DNA of 64,000 nucleotides from Oscillospiraceae bacterium. GTDB taxonomy: Bacteria; Bacillota; Clostridia; Oscillospirales; Oscillospiraceae. The translations under genes were made by a program, and so were the position numbers. Shown here piece by piece: positions 1-8,721 of the stretch (its first letter is position 1; each line of letters begins with the position of its first letter). The notes under the pieces are model-generated. The model did not search any database. It was not told the DNA's origin and worked only from the letters and a program-made list of their open reading frames with translations. The stretch covers positions 1-64,000 of the forward strand of contig JAFQTS010000020.1 of assembly GCA_017408915.1 (NCBI GenBank). Direction: 5' to 3'.

Positions 1-3000
1 CAATGGCGCGGCTGAAGCACAGCAATTCAATAGAGGCCAGCTCATCCTCCACCACCACGTAGGCCATGAGGGTGTTGTTCTTCGTGGTGCGGGTCTTACT
101 GGACACCACCACACCTGCCACGGTGATCTGCTGCCCGTCAGCAAAGCGCTCGGGGCCTTCCTCAGAAGCGAAGTCGTTCATCACATCGTGGATGGCTACC
201 GCGCCAGCCTGCCGTGCGGCAAGGCGATAGTCGGTCATAGGATGACCGCTGAGGTAAATGCCCGTGGTCTCCTTTTCCATGAACATCCGCTCTGTGGCGG
301 TATATTCGGGTACATTGGGCAGGTCAATATCGGCAGCGGGGGCATTACTGCTCATCGAGGCCATGCCGAAGAAGTCCATCTGCCCCTCCACATTGGTGCG
401 GCGGCGGGAAATGAGAGAATCCAAGACCTTCTCATAGACCTGCATCAGCTGAGAGCGATATACACCGAGGGAATCGAAAGCACCCGCTTTAATGAGATTC
501 TCCACTGCACGCTTGTTCATATCGCTGCAGGAGAGCATACGGGAGCAGAAATCTTGGAAGGAGGTAAAGAGCCCTCCACTCTCACGCTCCCGCACCACCG
601 CTTGGATGAAGCCGCGACCGATGTTCTTAATAGCCACAAGGCCGAAGCGGATGCCGCCTTCTTCCACAGTGAAGCCGTCGAAGGAATGGTTCACATCGGG
701 CAGCAGCAGCGGAATACGACACTCCTTACACTCGGCAATATATTCCGCCACCTTGTCGGTGTTATCCAGCACGGAGGTCAGCAGCGCCGCCATGTACTCC
801 TTCACATAGTGGCACTTGAACCACGCCGTCTGATAGGCCACGATAGCGTAGCTGACAGCGTGTGCCTTGTTGAAGGCGTAGTTGGCGAAATCGTAGATCT
901 CGTCGTAGATGGCCTGTGCCGTCGCCTCGGGGATACCGTTCTTGATACAGCCGCAGATACCGCGGCTCTCATCACCGTAGACGAAGGCGTTGCGCTCTTT
1001 TTCGATCTCCTTGGCCTTTTTCTTGGAGATGGCGCGGCGCACCATATCGGCCTGTCCTAAGGAGAAGCCGCCCAACTGCTGGAAGATTTTAATGACCTGC
1101 TCTTGATAGACGATACAGCCGTAAGTCACCGACAAAATCGGCTCAAGGGAGGGATGCTTGTAGGTAATGAGTTTGGGATCGTGCTTACAGGCGATAAAGC
1201 GCGGGATCGACTCCATAGGGCCAGGTCGATAGAGGGCGATAATAGCGGTAATATCTTCAATGGAATGGGGCTTGAGGCCAAGGCACACGCCGGTCATGCC
1301 GGTGGACTCCATTTGGAACACGCCGGAGGTCTTACCCGCCGTCAGCATCTCAAAGACCTCATCATCATGGTCGGGGATGTCCTCAAGGCGGAAGTTGGGC
1401 GTGTGCTTTTGCACCATCTTCACCGCGTCATCCAGCACCGTCAGGTTACGCAGACCCAAGAAATCCATCTTCAATAGACCCAGTTCCTCCAGCGTAATCA
1501 TGTTGAACTGGCAGACGATGGCATCGTCATTCCGCGCCAAGGGCACGTATTCATAGACAGGGCGCTTGGTAATGACCACACCGGCGGCGTGGGTGGAGGC
1601 ATGACGAGGCATGCCCTCCAAAGCGCGGGCGGTGTCGATGAGCTTGCGGATACGCTCATCTCCCTCATAGAGGTCGGAGAGCTGGCGGCTCACCTTCAAG
1701 GCATCGTCCAGTGTAATGTGGAGGGTGGCAGGCACAAGTTTCGCCACCACATCCACCTCGGCATAGGTCATGTTGAGGGCACGCCCCACATCACGGATAG
1801 CACCGCGAGCCGCCATGGTACCAAAGGTAACGATCTGTGCCACGCGGTCATCACCGTACTTCTTACGGACATAGTCCACCACCTCGCCGCGGCGGGTGTC
1901 GCCAAAGTCCATATCGATATCGGGCATGGACACGCGCTCGGGGTTCAAGAAACGCTCAAAATAGAGGTTGTAGGCCATAGGGTCTACGTCCGTAATATCG
2001 AGGCAATAGGCCACCATGGAACCTGCGGCACTGCCTCGTCCCGGGCCGACGGGAATACCGCGATTCTTAGCATAACGGACAAAGTCGGAGACAATGAGGA
2101 AATAGTCGGTAAAGCCCATCTTCTCGATCATCTCGATCTCATAGGTGAGCTGGGCGCGGTATTCCTCCTTCTCAGTGCCATAGCGATTCACAAAGCCCTC
2201 GTCGCAGAGCTTGCGAAGATAGGTGGGGGAATCAAAACCGGGAGGCAGGGGAAATTCCGGCAAGTGGTACTTGCCGAAGGTAAATTCTAAATTACACCGC
2301 TCGGCAATACGCACCGTGTTCTCCATAGCCTCATCGTAGCCGGAGAACAGCGCCGCCATCTCCTCGGTGGAGCGGAGATAGAACTTCTGAGGCTCATAGC
2401 GCATGCGGTTTTCATCGTCCACCGTCTTGCCCGTCTGGATGCACAAGAGAACATCGTGGCTCTCGGCATCCTCGGCGCGGAGATAGTGGGCATCGTTGGT
2501 GCAGACCAAGGGGATACCCGTTTCCTGATGCATCCGCAGTAAGGCGCGGTTAACGGTAGTCTGATCGGCAATGCCGTGATCCTGCAGTTCAAGGTAGAAG
2601 TTCCCCTCACCCAAGATCTCCTGCATCTCCAAGGCATAGGCCTTCGCGCCGTCATAGTCGCCGTTCATAATGCGGCGGGGGATCTCACCAGCAAGGCAGG
2701 CGGAGAGGCCGATCAATCCCTCGCTGTGCTGACGGAGCAAGTCCAGATCAATACGGGGACGGATATAAAAGCCCTCCACATAGGCCTGCGACACCATATA
2801 GGAGAGATTACGATAACCGATCTCGTTTTGGCACAGCAGCACCAAATGGCGGGACTCCGTATCGAACTCGTGCTGCTTATCGAAGCGGGTACGCCGCGCC
2901 ACATACACCTCGCAGCCGATGATGGGCTTGATGCCCTCGGCTTTGCAGGCGCGATAAAAGTCGATCACACCGTACATGGCGCCGTGATCGGTAATAGCGC

Positions 3001-3106
3001 AGGCACTCTGCCCCAGTTCCTTGACCAGCTTTGGCAGGTCACGGATGCGGCAGGCACCGTCAAGCAGGCTATATTCTGTATGGACGTGGAGGTGAACGAA
3101 GGACAT
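1..3106 (-). CDS. dnaE: DNA polymerase III subunit alpha DnaE (partial, C-terminus off window)
   Basis: Replicative-type DNA polymerase of the C family. The start ATG at 3106 follows an AAGGAG site that lies inside the last codons of the preceding gene. The N-terminus reads MSFVHLHVHTEYSLL, the opening of the PHP domain of DnaE. The catalytic stretch PDIDMDFGDTRRG is read at about 1885-1930. The last visible part looks like the OB-fold that follows the fingers. 1035 codons are visible and the family is usually about 1150 residues, so roughly 100 residues are missing. The PHP start and lack of an inserted exonuclease before it argue for DnaE rather than PolC. It is the last visible gene of the hprK operon. 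Confidence 0.96.
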   Translation of the reverse strand, partial: MSFVHLHVHTEYSLLDGACRIRDLPKLVKELGQSACAITDHGAMYGVIDFYRACKAEGIKPIIGCEVYVARRTRFDKQHEFDTESRHLVLLCQNEIGYRNLSYMVSQAYVEGFYIRPRIDLDLLRQHSEGLIGLSACLAGEIPRRIMNGDYDGAKAYALEMQEILGEGNFYLELQDHGIADQTTVNRALLRMHQETGIPLVCTNDAHYLRAEDAESHDVLLCIQTGKTVDDENRMRYEPQKFYLRSTEEMAALFSGYDEAMENTVRIAERCNLEFTFGKYHLPEFPLPPGFDSPTYLRKLCDEGFVNRYGTEKEEYRAQLTYEIEMIEKMGFTDYFLIVSDFVRYAKNRGIPVGPGRGSAAGSMVAYCLDITDVDPMAYNLYFERFLNPERVSMPDIDMDFGDTRRGEVVDYVRKKYGDDRVAQIVTFGTMAARGAIRDVGRALNMTYAEVDVVAKLVPATLHITLDDALKVSRQLSDLYEGDERIRKLIDTARALEGMPRHASTHAAGVVITKRPVYEYVPLARNDDAIVCQFNMITLEELGLLKMDFLGLRNLTVLDDAVKMVQKHTPNFRLEDIPDHDDEVFEMLTAGKTSGVFQMESTGMTGVCLGLKPHSIEDITAIIALYRPGPMESIPRFIACKHDPKLITYKHPSLEPILSVTYGCIVYQEQVIKIFQQLGGFSLGQADMVRRAISKKKAKEIEKERNAFVYGDESRGICGCIKNGIPEATAQAIYDEIYDFANYAFNKAHAVSYAIVAYQTAWFKCHYVKEYMAALLTSVLDNTDKVAEYIAECKECRIPLLLPDVNHSFDGFTVEEGGIRFGLVAIKNIGRGFIQAVVRERESGGLFTSFQDFCSRMLSCSDMNKRAVENLIKAGAFDSLGVYRSQLMQVYEKVLDSLISRRRTNVEGQMDFFGMASMSSNAPAADIDLPNVPEYTATERMFMEKETTGIYLSGHPMTDYRLAARQAGAVAIHDVMNDFASEEGPERFADGQQITVAGVVVSSKTRTTKNNTLMAYVVVEDELASIELLCFSRAI

Positions 3107-3109
3107 AAA

Positions 3110-3559
3110 TTACTTCTCCTTGAGTTCGGAAATCATATCGTGAAGCAGTTCTGTACCGGAAACCACCAGCATACGGCAATGGTTGGTGGCATTCAGCGCC
3201 TTTGCCATCTCTGTGCCCTCCCCTGTGGGGTTGGCCCTCAAAGCATGGCAGTCGAGATTGCCGAAGCGCTGGGTGAAACGGGATTGGAACTCCTTGGTGA
3301 TCTCGCCGCTGCGGCGCTTCCCTTCTGCACCGTTTTCGCGGTTGGCAGGGCTGACCATGCCCAGCACAAGGATCGCCGCGCTGACCACACCGCACACGCC
3401 GCCATAGCGCATACCGCCGCCAAAGCCGCTGGCCATAGCGATACTCTGTTCCTCTGTAAAGCCCGTCACATCTCTAAAGGCTACCAACACGCTCTGGGCG
3501 CAGTTAAGGCCGCTGGCGTGACAATCATGTGCAAAAGTGCAACGTTCCAGTTTCGTCAT
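3110..3559 (-). CDS. C_GCAxxG_C_C family protein
   Basis: 149 residues matching the cysteine-motif family named C_GCAxxG_C_C. The N-terminal half has a spaced Cys set, with GLNCAQSV at about residue 18 and a glycine-rich GGMRYGGVCG followed by the hydrophobic VVSAAILVLG. A further Cys lies in NLDCHAL near residue 104 and another in NHCRML. The family is membrane-associated or redox-linked in annotation but its function is not established. The start overlaps the whiA stop by 4 bases and the stop sits 3 bases before dnaE, so it is translated as part of this operon. Its place between whiA and dnaE is not one I know as conserved. Confidence 0.8.
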   Translation of the reverse strand: MTKLERCTFAHDCHASGLNCAQSVLVAFRDVTGFTEEQSIAMASGFGGGMRYGGVCGVVSAAILVLGMVSPANRENGAEGKRRSGEITKEFQSRFTQRFGNLDCHALRANPTGEGTEMAKALNATNHCRMLVVSGTELLHDMISELKEK

Positions 3560-4461
3560 TTTTCAGTCCTCGCAAGTTCCATAATTTTTCTCATTCTGTG
3601 GTTTAAGCAGGATTTACTGATAGGCGGATCAAACAGGGTGGCCAGCTGTGCCAAAGAGAGTTCGGGGTTGGCAAGACGCATCTGCGCCGTTTCCTGCAGT
3701 TTTTCCGGCAGAGTTTTCAGCTTACCGTTTTCGGCGATCCTGCGGATAGCCTCCGTCTGCTGCGCCACCGCCTCCAAGGTTTTGTTGAGGTTGGCAATGT
3801 CGCAGTTGGTGGCGCGGTTTGCATCGTTGCGGATCTCCTTATCCACCTTGGCAGCCATGATCTCCGTAGCGGAGGCGGGCGCGCCGATGGTGGTCAAAAT
3901 ATCCTCAATATGCTCCGACTGCTTGAAATATGTTACCGCGTTTGCGCCACGCATCACGCTGCGAGGCAGAAAGCCCATCTCCTCCAACAGCGTCAATACC
4001 TCGCGGCTGGCCTGTACATGGGAGGTGGAAAACTCCAAATGATACCGCTTTTCGGGGTCGGTGACACTGCCGCCCGCCAAAAATGCACCACGGAAGAAGG
4101 CCGCGCGGCAGCAGTCATCCTCCAAAAGGGCATAGTTCACATGGAGGGCCAGTGCCTTCTCCGCGTCGTAACCCAGCACATCGAGAATCCGCGCCAGTTT
4201 CTCACTGTCGGTAATTTGGAAAATCAACTTACCGCCGGTATTATCCTCGGGTACGCGGTCAAAGCGGACACCGAAGGCCTTGTGAAACAGGCGGGGCAAA
4301 CGGAGAGCGAACTCGGGATTTTCCGTGATGATACGCACCTCGCGGGTGCTAAAGGTGTTGCAATAGAGCAGTACGCCGTAGCTCTCGGCGCGGCTGCAGC
4401 AGGGACGCTGCACCGGCATGCGGCACAGTTCAGTTTTAGCCTTCAGGGAAAAGGACTGCAT
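3556..4461 (-). CDS. whiA: DNA-binding protein WhiA
   Basis: 301 residues. WhiA couples a degenerate LAGLIDADG homing-endonuclease-like domain to a C-terminal helix-turn-helix. It is widely conserved in Gram-positives, where it acts on cell division and, in actinomycetes, sporulation genes. Visible here are the N-terminal SFSLKAKTEL, the degenerate endonuclease core FFRGAFLAGGSVTDPEK near residues 124-140, the NCDIANLNK segment, and the C-terminal HTH with LSLAQLATLFDPPISKS and NHRMRKI. The rapZ-whiA order is classical, but yvcK, which normally lies between them, is absent. The stop overlaps the next start (ATGA). Confidence 0.95.
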   Translation of the reverse strand: MQSFSLKAKTELCRMPVQRPCCSRAESYGVLLYCNTFSTREVRIITENPEFALRLPRLFHKAFGVRFDRVPEDNTGGKLIFQITDSEKLARILDVLGYDAEKALALHVNYALLEDDCCRAAFFRGAFLAGGSVTDPEKRYHLEFSTSHVQASREVLTLLEEMGFLPRSVMRGANAVTYFKQSEHIEDILTTIGAPASATEIMAAKVDKEIRNDANRATNCDIANLNKTLEAVAQQTEAIRRIAENGKLKTLPEKLQETAQMRLANPELSLAQLATLFDPPISKSCLNHRMRKIMELARTEK

Positions 4462-4478
4462 GGCTGCACCCTCCTTTC

Positions 4479-5336
4479 TTATCGGGAGATATCGCGGTGA
4501 CTCTCACTTACATCAAAACCCGCTGCCTGCAAACGCGTGGAAATTTCATGGGCAATAGCGACGCTGCGGTGATGACCGCCTGTACAGCCGATGCCCACCA
4601 CCAGCATCGTCTTGCCCTCTGCATTATAGTGAGGCAGCAAAAACAGCAGCATTTCCTCCAATTTGCGGAGAAATTCGTGGGTTTGTTCGCTTTGGAATAC
4701 ATAATCGCGGACGGGGGCTTCAAGGCCTGTCCTGCGTTTAAGTTCGGGGACATAGTAGGGATTGGGCAGGAAACGCACATCAAACACCAAGTCCGCCTCC
4801 ATCGGCAGACCGTGTTTATAACCGAAGGACATCACATCCACATGGATGCCACGGCGGTCACGTTCGCTGCCAAAGAGAGCGATGAGTTCGCTGCGGAGCT
4901 TACCGACAGAAAGGGCGGTGGTGTCCAGCACGATGTCCGCCTTCTCGCGGACGCCCTGCAGCATACTGCGCTCCAGTTCCGCCGCTTCTTGGATGCTGCT
5001 CCCCTCCTCTGCCAACGGATGGCTGCGGCGGGTCTCCTTATAGCGGGCAATCAGCGTAGGCGTGTCGGTATCAAGGAACAGCATACGGCAGTTCACCCCG
5101 TCGCTCTTCAACCGCTCCAAAGTGCCCAGCAGCAGGTCAAAAGGTTCGCCTGCACGCACATCATACACCAGCGCCACACGCTTGTAGTGCCCCTGCGAAG
5201 CGGCGCAGAAGTCGGCAAACTTCACCATCATCTCCGCAGGGAGATTGTCCACAATATAATAGCCCATGTCCTCAAGGATAGAGGCGGTACGACTTTTTCC
5301 GCTGCCGCTCAATCCCGTAATGATGAGAAGTTCCAT
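4479..5336 (-). CDS. rapZ: RapZ/YvcJ-family nucleotide-binding protein
   Basis: 285 residues, the usual length of the family. The N-terminal P-loop GLSGSGKS (residues 8-15) is followed by DNLPAEM. The C-terminal domain carries GCTGGHHRSV, typical of RapZ. In E. coli RapZ is an RNase E adaptor that senses glucosamine-6-phosphate; the Bacillus homologue YvcJ is an ATP/GTP-binding protein. The position directly downstream of murB, a cell-wall precursor gene, fits a link to amino-sugar supply (inference). The start has AAGGAG upstream, and the gap to whiA is 17 bases. Confidence 0.95.
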   Translation of the reverse strand: MELLIITGLSGSGKSRTASILEDMGYYIVDNLPAEMMVKFADFCAASQGHYKRVALVYDVRAGEPFDLLLGTLERLKSDGVNCRMLFLDTDTPTLIARYKETRRSHPLAEEGSSIQEAAELERSMLQGVREKADIVLDTTALSVGKLRSELIALFGSERDRRGIHVDVMSFGYKHGLPMEADLVFDVRFLPNPYYVPELKRRTGLEAPVRDYVFQSEQTHEFLRKLEEMLLFLLPHYNAEGKTMLVVGIGCTGGHHRSVAIAHEISTRLQAAGFDVSESHRDISR

Positions 5337-5346
5337 TCCCTGCTCC

Positions 5347-6264
5347 TTATTTCTCTATGATACATACCTCAGGTTCCAGCATCACACCAGAACGCTCGTA
5401 CACACGGCGCTGCACCTCGGCAATAAGCCCCCGCACATCGGCGCAGGTGGCACCGCCGCGATTGATGACAAAGCCTGCGTGCTTTTCCGACACCTGGGCG
5501 CCGCCAACAGCCAAGCCTTTGCAATCTGCTTCTTCGATCAAACGACCTGCAAAATATCCCGCAGGGCGCTTAAAGGTGCTGCCCGCACTGGGGAACTCCA
5601 AGGGCTGGGACTTCTTGCGCCGCGCCATCAAATCGTCCATCTTGGCGCGAATCTCGGTGCTGTCGCCCTTGGTAAGGCGGAAGGCGGCACTGAGGACAAT
5701 GGCCTCGGGGTGGTCGCTCAAAAGGCTGTGGCGATAACCGAAGGCCATCTCCTCACAGGGGATACGGCGCACCCCCTCCTCGGGGAACAGCGCCTCCACC
5801 CACTCGATGACATGGCGCAGTTCGCCATCGTAAGCACCTGCGTTCATGCACACGCCGCCGCCTACGCTGCCGGGGATGCCGTGGGCAAACTCAAGACCCG
5901 TATAGCCATCGCGGCAGGCCTGCAAGGCCAAGCGGTTGAGGGTCGCACCGGCACGGGCAACATAGAGACCGGGCTCGGGAGAGGTGATCTCGTCCATCTC
6001 CTCGGTGCTGATGACCAACGCATCCAAGCCCTCGTCGGGAAACAGCACATTACTGCCGCGACCCAAAAGGATAGTGCGTGCGCCGCACTCCTCGGCAAAG
6101 GCTTGCAGCAAAATCAGCTGCTCCCCGTTTTTGGGGAATGCCATACGCCGCGCAGCGCCGCCAATGCGGAATGAGCAGTGACGGCTGAGGGGCTCATCCT
6201 GCGCCACCGTCATATCCGGGAGATAATCTGCAATTTTCTTGTCCAAAAGGGTAAGCCAAGCCAT
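5347..6264 (-). CDS. murB: UDP-N-acetylenolpyruvoylglucosamine reductase MurB
   Basis: 305 residues. MurB reduces UDP-GlcNAc-enolpyruvate to UDP-MurNAc with NADPH in the cytoplasm. FAD-binding features are seen: HCSFRIGGAA near residue 30, LGRGSNVL near 73, and GIPGSVGGGVCMNAGAY near 130. FPSAGSTFKRP near 225 carries the catalytic Ser. The type with this SAGSTFKRP loop matches the Gram-positive MurB. I chose the ATG at 6264 because AGGAGG lies 5 bases upstream. An in-frame TTG 18 bases further up lies upstream of that site and is unlikely. Confidence 0.96.
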   Translation of the reverse strand: MAWLTLLDKKIADYLPDMTVAQDEPLSRHCSFRIGGAARRMAFPKNGEQLILLQAFAEECGARTILLGRGSNVLFPDEGLDALVISTEEMDEITSPEPGLYVARAGATLNRLALQACRDGYTGLEFAHGIPGSVGGGVCMNAGAYDGELRHVIEWVEALFPEEGVRRIPCEEMAFGYRHSLLSDHPEAIVLSAAFRLTKGDSTEIRAKMDDLMARRKKSQPLEFPSAGSTFKRPAGYFAGRLIEEADCKGLAVGGAQVSEKHAGFVINRGGATCADVRGLIAEVQRRVYERSGVMLEPEVCIIEK

Positions 6265-6285
6265 AAAGTGCCTCCTGCACAATAG

Positions 6286-7248
6286 TTAGATAATGCGTTT
6301 TTTGCGACCCAACAATGCCGCGCCGATCAAACCTGCATCGTTGCCCAGTTCAGCCTTCACGATGTTGGTCTTTTTCTCATGATTTCCGGCGATGACGCGA
6401 GCGGCAACACGCTCACGGAGGGGGAACAGCAGCATTTCATCTGCTTCATTACTGACACCGCCGCCGATAGCCAGCGTCTCGGGCTGGAAGATATTGATAA
6501 GGTTGATAATACCTACTGCCAAATAGTCTATGTACCGATCGCACACTTCTTGCCCCACGCCGCAGCCCATACGTGCGGCAATAAATGCCGACTGACCCGA
6601 TACGCGGCCCTGCTCTTCAATGACCTTTGCCAAAATGCTGTGGGGATGCTGCTCCCACGCCGCCTTCGTCTGACGCTTCAGCGCCGTGGCGGAGGCATAC
6701 TGCTCCCAGCAGCCCACATTGCCGCAAGGACAGGGCTCACCATTCATTTGGACAGTCATGTGACCAACCTCGCCGCCCATACCGTTGGAGCCGTGGTAGA
6801 TCTTGCCGTTGTGGATAATGCCGCCGCCTACGCCTGTACCGAGAGTAACGGTAATAAAGCGCTTGCTGCCGCGGCCTGCACCGGCGTAGAATTCGCCGAG
6901 GGCGGCACAGTTGGCATCATTTTCAATATAGAGCGGTGTGCTGCTCATCTGATGATAAAGTCGCCGCAGAGGCACATTGTGGAAGGGCAGGTTGCAGGTG
7001 TTAATAATAGAACCGCCGCGAATTTCCACCGTGCCGGGGCAGCCCACACCGACGGAGAAAAGCTCTGCCTCCTCCGTTCCCGTTTCCTTGCACAGATCCA
7101 TCACCAAAGCGTGGAGCGTCCATGCCAAAGAGGCCGCGTCGTTAACGGAGGCGATCTTCATCTTCTTGACAGCAATGAGTCGTCCGCCCTCGTCCACCAT
7201 GCCCGCTTTTAAGTTGGTACCACCGATATCAATACCAATATATTTCAC
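6286..7248 (-). CDS. glcK: ROK-family glucokinase
   Basis: 320 residues. It phosphorylates glucose with ATP in the cytoplasm. ROK features are the phosphate-binding IGIDIGGTNLKAG at the N-terminus, VTLGTGVGGGII near 138, and the zinc-binding CPCGNVGCWEQYAS near 178-191, all in order. The start codon is GTG, overlapping the hprK stop (GTGA), with GGAGGA just upstream. Adjacent HprK, the CcpA-pathway sensor kinase, places it in sugar uptake and carbon control. Another ROK substrate cannot be excluded, but the CNVGCWE-type zinc motif and length fit glucokinase. Confidence 0.92.
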   Translation of the reverse strand: MKYIGIDIGGTNLKAGMVDEGGRLIAVKKMKIASVNDAASLAWTLHALVMDLCKETGTEEAELFSVGVGCPGTVEIRGGSIINTCNLPFHNVPLRRLYHQMSSTPLYIENDANCAALGEFYAGAGRGSKRFITVTLGTGVGGGIIHNGKIYHGSNGMGGEVGHMTVQMNGEPCPCGNVGCWEQYASATALKRQTKAAWEQHPHSILAKVIEEQGRVSGQSAFIAARMGCGVGQEVCDRYIDYLAVGIINLINIFQPETLAIGGGVSNEADEMLLFPLRERVAARVIAGNHEKKTNIVKAELGNDAGLIGAALLGRKKRII

Positions 7249-8210
7249 ACAATTCCTCCGTTATTTCCCTGCATACTCAGTTCCGTCATCTTCGCGTCAA
7301 ACTGGGTCATAAAGTCACGTCCGGAGTTAAAGCCATAGCGCATCTGACGATTCTTCATGGTGGCGATCTCCACAATACCGGCAAGGTTACGACCGGGACG
7401 GACGGGGATGGTCACAATGGGCAGCTCCACGCCCAGCAGCGAATAGGTATCCTCACCTAAGCCGAGGCGGTCATAGAACTTGCCCTCCTGCCACTGCTCC
7501 AGCTGGATAATGAGGTCGATCTCCTTTTCAAACTGGACTGCGCCCATGCCGAACAGCTGCTGAATGTCAATAATGCCAACGCCGCGGATCTCCACATAGT
7601 GGCGAATGATCTCGGGAGCAGTACCAATCAGCATATTGTTGATGCGGCGAATTTCCACGGCATCGTCAGCCACCAGCTGATGACCGCGCTTTAAAAGCTC
7701 AATGGCGGTCTCGCTCTTACCGACACCGCTCTCGCCCAGCATCAGCACGCCCTGACCGTAGACGTTCACCAGCACGCCGTGGCGGGTGATCTCGGGAGCA
7801 AGGGCCATGTTCAAAAACTCAATGATATGGCTGGTGGCATCCACCGTATCCATCTCGGTACGCAGCAGGGTGCGGCCGTGCTTCTTGGCCATCTCCACCA
7901 TCTCTTCAAACACTTCCAGATTGCGGGAGACGATCAGTGCAGGAAACTCATAGCTCATCAGGCGGTTGAACACGCGGGTACGCTCACCAATGTCCATGCG
8001 GGCCAAGTACTGCATCTCGCTCTTTCCGAGAATTTGCAGACGTTTATCGTCAAAATAGTCATAGAAGCCCACCAGCTGCAGCGAAGGACGAAAGGCATCG
8101 CACACGGTAATAACAGCAGTGTCATAGTCCACGCCTTTATTAAGGATCTCCATGTGGAAGGTCTCGACCAATTTCTTCAGAGAAGCAGGTGTACGTTTGA
8201 CTTTTTCCAT
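7245..8210 (-). CDS. hprK: HPr kinase/phosphorylase
   Basis: 321 residues. HprK phosphorylates HPr on Ser46 (and reverses it) to drive carbon catabolite repression. The P-loop GESGVGKSE lies near residue 155, and the C-terminal HPrK signature EIRGVGIIDIQQLFG lies near 205. The ATG at 8210 has AAGGAG 7 bases upstream; an upstream in-frame codon would put the start before this site. First gene of the operon, preceded by a good promoter at 8253-8281. Confidence 0.97.
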   Translation of the reverse strand: MEKVKRTPASLKKLVETFHMEILNKGVDYDTAVITVCDAFRPSLQLVGFYDYFDDKRLQILGKSEMQYLARMDIGERTRVFNRLMSYEFPALIVSRNLEVFEEMVEMAKKHGRTLLRTEMDTVDATSHIIEFLNMALAPEITRHGVLVNVYGQGVLMLGESGVGKSETAIELLKRGHQLVADDAVEIRRINNMLIGTAPEIIRHYVEIRGVGIIDIQQLFGMGAVQFEKEIDLIIQLEQWQEGKFYDRLGLGEDTYSLLGVELPIVTIPVRPGRNLAGIVEIATMKNRQMRYGFNSGRDFMTQFDAKMTELSMQGNNGGIV

Positions 8211-8252
8211 AGTTATTTCTCCTTGCCGGTCACATATAGTAATACAGAGTAT

Positions 8253-8281
8253 ATTATACCGCAATCCCCTGTTTTTCGCAA
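8253..8281 (-). promoter_or_regulatory. Sigma-A-type promoter of the hprK operon
   Basis: On the minus strand TTGCGA (8276-8281), a 17-base spacer and TATAAT (8253-8258). It lies about 45 bases upstream of the hprK start, and no closer promoter is visible. Confidence 0.7.
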
Positions 8282-8336
8282 CGAAATTTCCTCGGCAGCC
8301 TCACAAAAATTTTTTCAGATTTTTGTCAAATAATGC

Positions 8337-8365
8337 TTGCATTTTGATTCAACATCTGCTATTAT
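8337..8365 (+). promoter_or_regulatory. Sigma-A-type promoter of rpmB
   Basis: TTGCAT (8337-8342), a 17-base spacer and TATTAT (8360-8365). This is 55 bases before the rpmB start and divergent from the hprK promoter. Confidence 0.6.
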
Positions 8366-8420
8366 ATCATTTGCTTGCGAATAAGCACGCATATGTTACG
8401 ACAGCAAGGAGGTGCAACGG

Positions 8421-8609
8421 ATGGCAAAGTGCGAGTTTTGCAACAAGGGCGTGACTTTTGGTATTAAGGTGTCCCATTCTCACCGTCGTTCCAATCGTCC
8501 CTGGAAGCCCAACGTCAAGCGCGTGAAGGCTTTGATCAATGGTACGCCTCGCCATGTGTATGTTTGTACCCGGTGCCTGCGTTCCGGTAAAGTTACCCGC
8601 GCTATCTAA
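8421..8609 (+). CDS. rpmB: 50S ribosomal protein L28
   Basis: 62 residues, full length for L28. It reads MAKCEFCNKGVTFG at the N-terminus and VYVCTRCLRSGKV at the C-terminus. The two CxxC pairs mark the zinc-binding (C+) form of L28 rather than the cysteine-less form. The ATG at 8421 follows AAGGAGG. Monocistronic, with its own promoter and a strong terminator. The strand is opposite to the surrounding operons. Confidence 0.97.
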   Translation: MAKCEFCNKGVTFGIKVSHSHRRSNRPWKPNVKRVKALINGTPRHVYVCTRCLRSGKVTRAI

Positions 8610-8621
8610 GTGGTCAAACAT

Positions 8622-8652
8622 AAATCCCTGCCCATCGGGCAGGGATTTTTTC
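8622..8652 (+). terminator. rpmB terminator
   Basis: GC-rich hairpin with arms AATCCCTGCCC / GGGCAGGGATT and loop ATC, followed by a T-run, 13 bases after the rpmB stop. Confidence 0.9.
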
Positions 8653-8666
8653 GTTCTATCTCAACA

Positions 8667-8699
8667 CAAAAACAGAGGCAGCATCGCTGCCTCTGTTTT
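8667..8699 (-). terminator. Terminator of the flavoprotein gene
   Basis: Hairpin with arms AAAACAGAGGCAGC / GCTGCCTCTGTTTT around ATC. On the minus strand it ends in a T-run, just after the stop of the gene at 8722. Confidence 0.85.
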
Positions 8700-8721
8700 A
8701 CTATTTCAATATAGTCTGCAA

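Noticed and set aside
2576..4042. 488-codon plus-strand frame across dnaE, the C_GCAxxG gene and whiA
   Set aside because: It spans three well-supported minus-strand genes and shows no domain.
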